A model generated the notes under the pieces. The model saw only the letters and a program-made list of their open reading frames with translations. It was not told the origin of the DNA and did no database searches. A stretch of DNA of 6,319 nt from CAMBDR01 sp046597185 (GTDB lineage: Bacteria; Pseudomonadota; Gammaproteobacteria; Burkholderiales; Burkholderiaceae_D): the NCBI GenBank assembly GCA_046597185.1, contig JBKJLF010000253.1:1-6319 (forward strand), in the 5' to 3' direction. A program made the position numbers and the translations under genes. Positions 1 through 4,606 of this stretch are shown here, piece by piece (within the stretch, counting starts at the first letter, position 1; the number at the start of each line of letters is the position of its first letter).

Positions 1-1133
1 CCATAAGAAGATATATCGTTCCAATATTTATAAAAAGGACTTTTCGCTTCACCAACAGTTGTTGGGTGATCATATACATCCGCTTGTCGAACGAGATTAT
101 ACATCCGATGAACGGCATTGACTACCGACGCATAATCAGCGTCAGTTTTCAAACATTTAAAATAAAAAGCGTTCCACAATGGTTCATTCATAATATCCCA
201 AGCTAATAGTGCGGGGTGAGCGCTGAATCTTGTGACGAAAGTTCTTGCATTGTCTTGGACGTCCGTAAAGCTTCGCTTCCAAAAGCATTGTGAATTTTCC
301 ATCGTATAGCCGTCGATGACCAGAACGACCTTAAGGTTTTTGCTGGCGGCTATGTCCATCAATGCCTGAATTCTCGCCATCACATTATTTATATTGGTCG
401 GGTCGCCAGCGACACTGCTCCACCATTCTGGGGCACCTGGATAGTTGCAATAACCAGCCCCCAAGTTGGGGCCGGGATTGGTGGGCGGAATAATCACCGG
501 TACACGCAAATACTTGAGTCCCATATTGACAGCATTATTAGTAATCTTTTCGATCTTATCCCGATCTGGAATCCACTTTGTATGATCGCACGATTTATTT
601 CCCGCATAAGTCTGCTCCAAAACATTGGCACCGCGAAAATCGCTATTGTTAAATAAGGATGGCGCAACGACAGGCGGTTTTATTGGAAGAACCCTTGAAG
701 TTGTAGGAATTGTAGGCGCATAGAAGATTTCTACGGCGACGGGCGGACTGGATTCGCCAAACCACTCAATCCCATCCTGCACCATTCCCCACTGGAAGAC
801 GCTATTGTTGGAAACGCTGGCTGCTTTAACACTGAAAGTAAATTTTTTTATTTGGCCAGGCGCTATTGTTTCGCCCGTATTGAGCGTGACACGATTGATG
901 CTCCAATTGAAATTATCTTTTGGGTATTGTGACCCCAGTCGATAAGATGCACCTGGCGTCCATGTAGTATCGCCGGTATTTTTAAATGTTACAGACACTG
1001 AATAGGTCTTTGTTTGCTCCATTGAATCTGAAATACTTTGGGAGATAAATTTTGCGTTGTTTGTGGCACTTGCGTCAACTGCAACTAATATTCCTAAATA
1101 CAACAATGCTTTGAGTATGATTCTACTTGTCAT
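1..1133 (-). CDS. Secreted glycoside hydrolase (GH5-type TIM barrel) with N-terminal NBR1-type Ig-like domain, 3' end outside window
   Basis: Reading leftward from ATG at 1133, the frame stays open for 377 codons and leaves the window, so the C-terminus is missing. Residues 1-23 form a signal peptide: Arg4 and Lys8, a hydrophobic core, then Ala-Ser-Ala before a likely cut at 23/24. Residues about 28-137 look like the four-tryptophan (NBR1/FW) Ig-like domain, with W58 in DTTWTPG, W77, W115 in FQW and W124 in EWFGE. A Pro-rich linker (about 139-160) leads into a TIM barrel: FRGANVLEQ near 166, LRVPV with R210, VVLVIDGY near 269-276, and AWDIMNEPLW, where E317 is the expected acid/base. The nucleophile Glu of a late strand lies outside the window. 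Family knowledge points to hydrolysis of a beta-linked glucan or mannan outside the cytoplasm; the substrate cannot be told. GAAGGA at 1141-1146, with 7 nt before the ATG, supports this start. Clan GH-A is sure; GH5 rather than a sister family is likely. Confidence 0.88.
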   Translation of the reverse strand, partial: MTSRIILKALLYLGILVAVDASATNNAKFISQSISDSMEQTKTYSVSVTFKNTGDTTWTPGASYRLGSQYPKDNFNWSINRVTLNTGETIAPGQIKKFTFSVKAASVSNNSVFQWGMVQDGIEWFGESSPPVAVEIFYAPTIPTTSRVLPIKPPVVAPSLFNNSDFRGANVLEQTYAGNKSCDHTKWIPDRDKIEKITNNAVNMGLKYLRVPVIIPPTNPGPNLGAGYCNYPGAPEWWSSVAGDPTNINNVMARIQALMDIAASKNLKVVLVIDGYTMENSQCFWKRSFTDVQDNARTFVTRFSAHPALLAWDIMNEPLWNAFYFKCLKTDADYASVVNAVHRMYNLVRQADVYDHPTTVGEAKSPFYKYWNDISSY

Positions 1134-1140
1134 TCTATTT

Positions 1141-1146
1141 TCCTTC
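1141..1146 (-). promoter_or_regulatory. Ribosome binding site of the glycoside hydrolase
   Basis: On the minus strand GAAGGA lies 7 nt before the ATG at 1133. It decides the start: the codons that follow give a well-formed signal peptide, and no competing ATG in this frame has a comparable site. Confidence 0.75.
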
Positions 1147-1326
1147 GTAAATGGTATGTATATTTTCAAATGTTTCGCTAAGTTTTTTTCGAGTGGCAAC
1201 TCCATCAAAGAAGGGGGCGTTCTAGCGCTCCGACATTTCACTAAACTTTACCAGCAGCACTAACTCAGTTGCATAAAAATGCTGTCTCGAACCCTTTCGC
1301 ATTGGCATAATTACATGCAAGGACGA

Positions 1327-1355
1327 ATCTTAGTGTGAATTATTTTATTCGTCAA
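1327..1355 (-). promoter_or_regulatory. Sigma-70-like promoter candidate for the glycoside hydrolase
   Basis: On the minus strand, TTGACG (1355-1350, 5 of 6 to consensus) and TAAGAT (1332-1327, 4 of 6) are separated by exactly 17 nt. Transcription would start near 1320, giving an untranslated leader of about 185 nt before the ATG at 1133. No better promoter was found closer to the gene. The long leader leaves room for post-transcriptional control, but I recognise no riboswitch class in it. Confidence 0.5.
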
Positions 1356-1366
1356 CAGGTATATTA

Positions 1367-1392
1367 GAGTCTCATCTCAATATAATAGACTC
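1367..1392. repeat. Inverted repeat GAGTCT-N14-AGACTC upstream of the 1327-1355 promoter
   Basis: GAGTCT (1367-1372) and AGACTC (1387-1392) are perfect inverted 6-mers around a 14-nt AT-rich spacer that contains TATAAT (1381-1386). The repeat sits just upstream of the -35 box of the minus-strand promoter, where an activator site would lie. No plus-strand -35 box accompanies the TATAAT, so I do not call a plus promoter. A regulator-binding role is inference. Confidence 0.3.
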
Positions 1393-1535
1393 CCGAGTTC
1401 GAAAGCATGGCAGACTCAAAAACCAAGCGCAACACACAGAGAATTCAAGCACCAACCGCAACACTGTGTTAGTGAACAGTACCTCCATGATGTTGTGCGA
1501 GAAGCAATTGTTCGCTATAAACAACAAGAGCTGAT

Positions 1536-1557
1536 AATGCTCGTTTATACGAGCATT
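1536..1557. terminator. Perfect 9-bp stem-loop just beyond the truncated vapC
   Basis: AATGCTCGT (1536-1544) and ACGAGCATT (1549-1557) pair perfectly around the loop TTAT. It lies 3 nt past the vapC remnant stop (1561-1563). A T-run does not follow on either strand, so it is not a textbook Rho-independent terminator. It may be an end structure of an inserted element, or a weak terminator or RNA-stabilising hairpin for the minus-strand transcript. Confidence 0.35.
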
Positions 1558-1560
1558 TCA

Positions 1561-1683
1561 TCAAGATAAAAAGTGGCAGAAACCGGATAACAAAGCTAAC
1601 GCCTGTTCAACGTGCTGCTCTGTCGGGCTTTCGGGAATGAGCCATTTGACAATCACGCTGGCATCCAGCACGTAACGATTCAT
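1561..1683 (-). pseudogene. vapC: Truncated VapC-type PIN-domain toxin (40 aa remnant)
   Basis: From ATG at 1683 the frame reads MNRYVLDASVIVKWLIPES and continues to 40 residues, with a TGA at 1563-1561 and a second TGA right behind it. The first strand matches the start of VapC PIN-domain ribonucleases: VLDAS carries the first metal-binding acidic residue, D7. VapC proteins are normally about 130-140 residues and need three or four acidic residues across the domain. Everything after the first helix, about residue 33, is missing here, so no nuclease activity is expected. The ATG overlaps the original vapB stop by 4 nt (ATGA), the usual coupled arrangement. Downstream sequence does not resume a PIN domain in any frame I read, so the gene was cut by deletion or insertion rather than by a point mutation. 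Confidence 0.8.
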
Positions 1684-1921
1684 TCCCGACCAGCCATTCT
1701 GGCCGCTTCAATCTCATCAGCGCTGGCGGGCGGCGTTGCTTTGCGCCGTGCCAATAAACGCTCAACGAACGCTCAACGGCTTGGGTACGCCTTTGGGCAG
1801 TTTCCTGTTCCAAAGCTTCATTGAGTAAGCGCGACAGCAACGCCGTGACGGTGCCACTTCCCAAAAGATCGTCGCAACGTGCTTTCAAATCATCAGGTAT
1901 ATCAATCGTCACCGTAGCCAT
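1680..1921 (-). pseudogene. vapB: VapB-type ribbon-helix-helix antitoxin, frameshifted by an 11-bp duplication
   Basis: From ATG at 1921 the protein begins MATVTIDIPDDLKARC, a ribbon-helix-helix DNA-binding strand, and continues through helices to AQRRTQAVER near residue 51. The next codons are displaced by a perfect 11-bp tandem duplication (1757-1778). Removing one copy restores a 76-residue antitoxin with a tail LLARRKATPPASADEIEAAR and its stop at 1682-1680, overlapping the vapC ATG by 4 nt. As it stands, the frame runs on to 1607 as a 104-residue chimera whose last ~53 residues are out of frame. The DNA-binding part is intact, so the product could still dimerise and bind its operator; the toxin-neutralising C-terminus is lost. 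TGGAGT (1928-1933) is its ribosome site. The gene is an antitoxin by family; the VapB label rests on the neighbouring PIN remnant. Confidence 0.82.
1757..1778. repeat. Perfect 11-bp tandem duplication inside vapB
   Basis: AACGCTCAACG occurs twice with no gap (1757-1767 and 1768-1778). Eleven is not a multiple of three, so the duplication shifts the frame. Deleting one unit restores an uninterrupted antitoxin that ends exactly at the ATGA junction with vapC, which shows that the duplication is the derived state. Confidence 0.92.
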
Positions 1922-1965
1922 TGCTTTACTCCACAGACGGGGCCATCCCGCAAAGCTTCATTGTA
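1922..1965. repeat. Direct repeat, copy A (44 bp), left of the ATPase/RloB operon
   Basis: This stretch matches 4139-4183 in the same orientation. There are two substitutions (1930 T versus 4147 G; 1936 G versus 4153 A) and one extra A in copy B (4162-4163). Copy A begins at the base next to the vapB start codon and contains its ribosome site and probable -10 box. The similarity may extend further: after a 9-nt offset, CGGGCAAA here matches CGGGTAAA beyond copy B. Confidence 0.88.
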
Positions 1966-1990
1966 CCGGGCAAATTCAATATTCAGGCAA
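1960..1990 (-). promoter_or_regulatory. Possible vapBC promoter
   Basis: On the minus strand TACAAT (1965-1960, 5 of 6 to the -10 consensus) lies 38 nt before the vapB ATG. A weak TTGCCT (1990-1985) sits 19 nt further up, longer than the preferred 17. Between the -10 box and the ATG, CGGG and CCCG (1950-1947 and 1942-1939) form a short inverted repeat that could be the antitoxin's operator. The -10 box and this repeat fall inside the direct repeat 1922-1965. Confidence 0.35.
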
Positions 1991-2120
1991 ACGCCAACAA
2001 CAAAGCCCGCAACGCAAGACAAAACCACACTAGCGAGATTTTTTCACACTACCGGCCTACTATTTATGGAAAAATAAGATAATTATGCGCTAAAATTCGA
2101 TAAACCCGTTTGGATTACCT

Positions 2121-3488
2121 ATGATCATCACCTTTTCCGTTTCCAATTTCCGCTCCTTTGCCAGTGAAGAAACATTCTCACTGGTGGCCAGCCCACGCTT
2201 GGCGGGCAACCACGACAACCATGCCCAAGCCATCCCCAACAGCAAAGAACAAGTACTCAAAACCGCTGTGCTCTATGGTGCCAATGGCGCGGGGAAATCG
2301 AATTTGTTCAAGGCATTGGCGTATCTCAAAAACACCGTTTTGAAGCCAAGGGGCAAAAGCAGCGGCACCGGGCGACAAGCATTTCAACTGGGACAAATCG
2401 AACACGAACCAAGCAGCTTTGACCTGCAATTTATCTGCGCCAATCGCCTGTTGCGCTTTGGCTGCAAGCTCAACGACCAACGAATTTTGGAAGAGTGGCT
2501 GGTGCAAGTATCCGGCAAACGCGAAAAAATTATCTTTGAGCGCATAACCGACGAAGCTGGCACCGTCAAAGTGGCGGCACCGGGTTTAAAAGGCGACAAG
2601 CTGCGTGCATTGGCCACCATTGGCGGCCCGCAAAACCAATTATTCCTGACCACGGTTCGCGCCACACTGGACGAAGCGGATTTCGGCGACCTATTACAAC
2701 CCGTGTTCGACTGGTTTGATACCCGCTTAACGCTCATCAGCCCGGATTCAAGCTACGCCATGCTTTCCACCCACCTGGCCGAAGAAGCAAATTTTTTGCA
2801 ATTTGCCAGTGAGTTTTTGAAATCGGCCTCCACTGGCGTCCATGCCTTACAAGTGCAAAAGCAGGAATTAAGTGAAGAGGAGCTAAGAAAGCTACTGCCG
2901 AACAAGATCGCAAGCAGAATTATTGATGACTTACGCACCACGGACGATGCAGGCAGCATAATCCAATTCGCCAATGGCAAAGAGTTTTTATTTGAAAAAA
3001 CCGATCAGGCACATTACTATCAGCTTACTATTCAAGCCGAACACCAGGCAAGTGCCGACAACATCGTCACGCTGGATTTGGCAGAAGAATCAGACGGCAC
3101 ACGCCGCCTGCTTGACCTGATACCTGCACTGTACGATATGCGCAACCGTGATGCGGTTTATGTGATTGATGAAATCGACCGCAGTTTGCACCCGATGCTG
3201 GTGCGTAAATTTCTTGAATGCTTTTTACAGTCTTGTGACGGTGGTCAACGCCAAGTGATCGTGACGACTCATGAATCCAGTTTATTGGATCTGGATTTAC
3301 TGCGCCGTGATGAAATCTGGTTTGTGGAAAAAGATGATGCGCTTGCCACACGACTGTATTCTTTGACGGACTTTAAAATCAGGAAAGACCTGGAGATACG
3401 CAAACATTATTTGCAAGGGCGCTTTGGTGCCGTGCCATTTTTGGCCGATCTTGACCGTTTAATGGCCGGGCAAACAGGTGCTGCATGA
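2121..3488 (+). CDS. AAA/ABC-type ATPase of an RloAB/AbiL-like phage-defence pair
   Basis: This 455-residue protein has the order of the AAA_15/AAA_21 (OLD- and SMC-like) ATPases. An N-terminal strand, IITFSVSNFRSF, is followed by the Walker A motif YGANGAGKSN (G53 to S60), a long insert (about 70-310), an ABC-signature-like SDGTRR (324-329), Walker B VYVIDEID (346-353, catalytic pair D350-E351), SLHP at 355-358 and a His switch TTHES (H384). All nucleotide-binding elements are present, so it should be active. Family members of this size are encoded next to RloB or AbiLii proteins, where the ATPase is thought to sense infection or hold the effector in check; this role is inferred. Its stop overlaps the next start (ATGA at 3485-3488), so the two are translationally coupled. 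The start at 2121 has a weak GGA 6 nt upstream, but the N-terminal motif begins at once, which fixes it. No clear promoter was found in the AT-rich 2041-2100. Confidence 0.87.
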   Translation: MIITFSVSNFRSFASEETFSLVASPRLAGNHDNHAQAIPNSKEQVLKTAVLYGANGAGKSNLFKALAYLKNTVLKPRGKSSGTGRQAFQLGQIEHEPSSFDLQFICANRLLRFGCKLNDQRILEEWLVQVSGKREKIIFERITDEAGTVKVAAPGLKGDKLRALATIGGPQNQLFLTTVRATLDEADFGDLLQPVFDWFDTRLTLISPDSSYAMLSTHLAEEANFLQFASEFLKSASTGVHALQVQKQELSEEELRKLLPNKIASRIIDDLRTTDDAGSIIQFANGKEFLFEKTDQAHYYQLTIQAEHQASADNIVTLDLAEESDGTRRLLDLIPALYDMRNRDAVYVIDEIDRSLHPMLVRKFLECFLQSCDGGQRQVIVTTHESSLLDLDLLRRDEIWFVEKDDALATRLYSLTDFKIRKDLEIRKHYLQGRFGAVPFLADLDRLMAGQTGAA

Positions 3489-4138
3489 GTTTGCTACAAC
3501 GAAAACCCCGCCCATTAAAACGCGACAGCAGCAGTCTGCGCGATGATCGGTTATTTATCGTCGCATGTGACGACACTTATGCGCCGGACCAATATTTCAA
3601 TTTTTTCCGGCTGCCACGGATACAAATCAAGGTCATCCCGACCGAAGACAACACGTCCCACGCCGAACATGTTTTGAACCGGTTAAAACAGTTTGAACAC
3701 GATGATGATGACGAGCTGTGGATGTTATTGGACACCGACCATTGTACCAGCGGTGCCCATTTGAAAAACTTCAAAAACGCCTTGCGTGACGCAAGAAATG
3801 CTGGCGTACAGGTTGCTTTGAGCAAACCCTGTTTTGAACTTTGGCTGTTGCTGCATCATGTTGATGTAGAAACCGTCACCACCATAAGCAACGCAAGCCA
3901 AACTGAATCAATATTACGGCAAGTGCTGAGGGGCTACGACAAAACCAGCCTGAAACAAGAACACTTCCCACTTGCCACCGTCGCATTAGCCTGCCAACGC
4001 GCGGCTCACCTTGATTCGGCAACCCTTGGCAGCGACATCCCACAGCAAAACACCAGTCGCGTGTATTTACTCTGGCAAGCCATCATCGCCAAGGCACTTC
4101 CCTCACAGCTTCCTGTCGAACTACAACGCCATAGCTAA
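3485..4138 (+). CDS. rloB: RloB/AbiLii-family TOPRIM-like protein, probable defence effector
   Basis: The 217-residue protein shows the RloB family pattern: a first strand with FIVACDDTYAPDQYF (24-38), a DxD site in WMLLDTDH (D83, D85), and SKPCFELWLLLHH (113-125), the family's strongest signature, with E118 and W120. RloB proteins are thought to carry a TOPRIM-like fold related to OLD-family nucleases, and partner with an upstream ATPase as in AbiL and in RloAB near type I restriction loci. Likely role: toxic nuclease effector released on infection. It is odd in its first motif: relatives as I recall them read C-E-G-x-x-T-E-P-x-Y-F, whereas here the expected metal-binding Glu is D29, the Gly is D30 and the later Glu is P34. 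An acidic run (D73-E77) precedes the DxD strand. The start overlaps the ATPase stop by 4 nt and has AGG at 3476-3478, 6 nt upstream. No restriction-modification genes are in the window. Family assignment is firm, catalysis less so. Confidence 0.85.
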   Translation: MSLLQRKPRPLKRDSSSLRDDRLFIVACDDTYAPDQYFNFFRLPRIQIKVIPTEDNTSHAEHVLNRLKQFEHDDDDELWMLLDTDHCTSGAHLKNFKNALRDARNAGVQVALSKPCFELWLLLHHVDVETVTTISNASQTESILRQVLRGYDKTSLKQEHFPLATVALACQRAAHLDSATLGSDIPQQNTSRVYLLWQAIIAKALPSQLPVELQRHS

Positions 4139-4183
4139 TGCTTTACGCCACAAACGGGGCCAATCCCGCAAAGCTTCATTGTA
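4139..4183. repeat. Direct repeat, copy B (45 bp), right of the ATPase/RloB operon
   Basis: This is the partner of 1922-1965. It starts at the base right after the rloB stop codon (4136-4138), as copy A starts right at the vapB start codon. Where copy A has the vapB ATG, this copy has TTA from the rloB end. It keeps the -10-like TACAAT (minus strand, 4183-4178) but no antitoxin gene. Read on the minus strand, both copies contain a coding-looking stretch YNEALRD; in copy B it continues WPRLWRKA and stays open into rloB. Confidence 0.88.
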
Positions 4184-4230
4184 ATGTTTTTTTCGGGTAA
4201 AGGGGAAGCGGTTTGATACTTGAGCTGCAC

Positions 4231-4257
4231 GCTGTACGCTGCCGTACAGCCCCCCCC
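4231..4257. repeat. 8-bp hairpin followed by a run of eight C
   Basis: GCTGTACG (4231-4238) and CGTACAGC (4243-4250) pair perfectly around CTGC. The last C of the stem begins a run of eight C (4250-4257). With C in place of U after the stem it is not a normal terminator. The homopolymer is prone to slippage and to sequencing error, which matters for any minus-strand frame read across it. Confidence 0.6.
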
Positions 4258-4357
4258 ATTATGCCCCAGCATGACGCATACCAGTACCAACCAAACCGGT
4301 TTTACTGCAGCGTTCCGTCTTTAGAAAAATCCACCGCCTTAAACTAAGTTCGATCAC

Positions 4358-4426
4358 GTAATTGATTTGATGAAAAAATGCTCCTCCCAGAGGGAGAAGG
4401 TCGTTCAGTTTTTTAAAATCAATTGC
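4358..4426. terminator. Nested palindrome, probable bidirectional Rho-independent terminator downstream of rloB
   Basis: Three stems are nested. The outer one is GTAATTGATTT (4358-4368) with AAATCAATTGC (4416-4426), one G-T wobble. The middle one is A6 (4373-4378) with T6 (4409-4414). The inner one is CTCCTCCC (4381-4388) with GGGAGAAG (4392-4399), loop AGA, one non-Watson-Crick pair. On the minus strand the inner hairpin is followed after 2 nt by TTTTTT, a good terminator. On the plus strand the T6 comes 9 nt after the hairpin, which is weaker. It would end the ATPase/rloB transcript about 220-290 nt past the stop. Other readings are a structured RNA or a small palindromic repeat element. 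Confidence 0.5.
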
Positions 4427-4593
4427 GACGTTGCACTTACCGCTCCCACCCAATCTGCATCACCAGCCTTTGCGGCAGGCAATCGCCAAATTTAATCGGT
4501 TTGCTCAATTCCAACAATATAAGGCCGCATCTGTACGCCAACGCACAGACCACCGCCCACATCCGGCCCAACATAGCGGATACTCTGTTTATC

Positions 4594-4606
4594 TCTGGGA
4601 GCCAGA
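4594..4606 (+). promoter_or_regulatory. Ribosome binding site within a small hairpin touching the HKD lipoprotein start
   Basis: GGGAG (4597-4601), 5 nt before ATG 4607, is a strong Shine-Dalgarno sequence and selects this ATG over the in-frame ATG at 4652, which has none. TCTGG (4594-4598) and CCAGA (4602-4606) pair perfectly around GAG, so part of the site can fold into a 5-bp hairpin that ends at the start codon. This could damp translation; the stem is short, so the effect is uncertain. Confidence 0.5.

Larger units (their letters stand above)
1134..1560. other. Region without a supportable gene between the glycoside hydrolase and the vapC remnant
   Basis: About 430 nt hold the hydrolase ribosome site and promoter, the inverted repeat at 1367-1392 and a hairpin at 1536-1557. 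Two opposite frames are open across roughly 1375-1560. The plus reading, which includes VVREAIVRYKQQEL, ends at a TAA near 1567. The minus reading follows the vapC stop. Neither has a good start codon or a family I recognise. The stretch could be the debris of whatever interrupted vapC. Confidence 0.5.
4184..4606. other. Region without a supportable gene between rloB and the HKD lipoprotein
   Basis: About 420 nt contain a T7 run (4187-4193), a hairpin with an 8-C tract (4231-4257), the nested palindrome at 4358-4426, and the ribosome site of the next gene. Open frames of 42-64 codons exist on the minus strand (4259-4453, and the end of one at 4492-4620) but show no family and poor starts. I found no convincing -35/-10 pair for the lipoprotein gene; a TATAAG near 4519 lacks a partner. 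Confidence 0.5.

Noticed and set aside
1057..1263. Plus-strand open frame of 68 codons
   Set aside because: It overlaps the signal-peptide end and leader of the minus-strand hydrolase, has no ribosome site and no recognisable family.
1381..1386. Perfect TATAAT on the plus strand as a promoter
   Set aside because: No acceptable -35 hexamer lies 16-18 nt upstream and no plus-strand gene follows.
1607..1679. C-terminal part of the 104-residue antitoxin reading as a genuine domain
   Set aside because: It arises only from the 11-bp duplication and reads vapC in the wrong frame; the original stop is at 1680-1682.
2091..2096. TAAAAT as the -10 box of the ATPase operon promoter
   Set aside because: The 16-18 nt upstream positions hold no -35-like hexamer; the region is simply AT-rich.
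4187..4193. T7 run as a Rho-independent terminator right after rloB
   Set aside because: The only nearby stem, CGGG/CCCG at 4155-4168, is 4 bp and about 18 nt away from the run.
4259..4453. Minus-strand frame of 64 residues
   Set aside because: It runs through the palindrome, has no clear ribosome site and shows no domain; probably chance.
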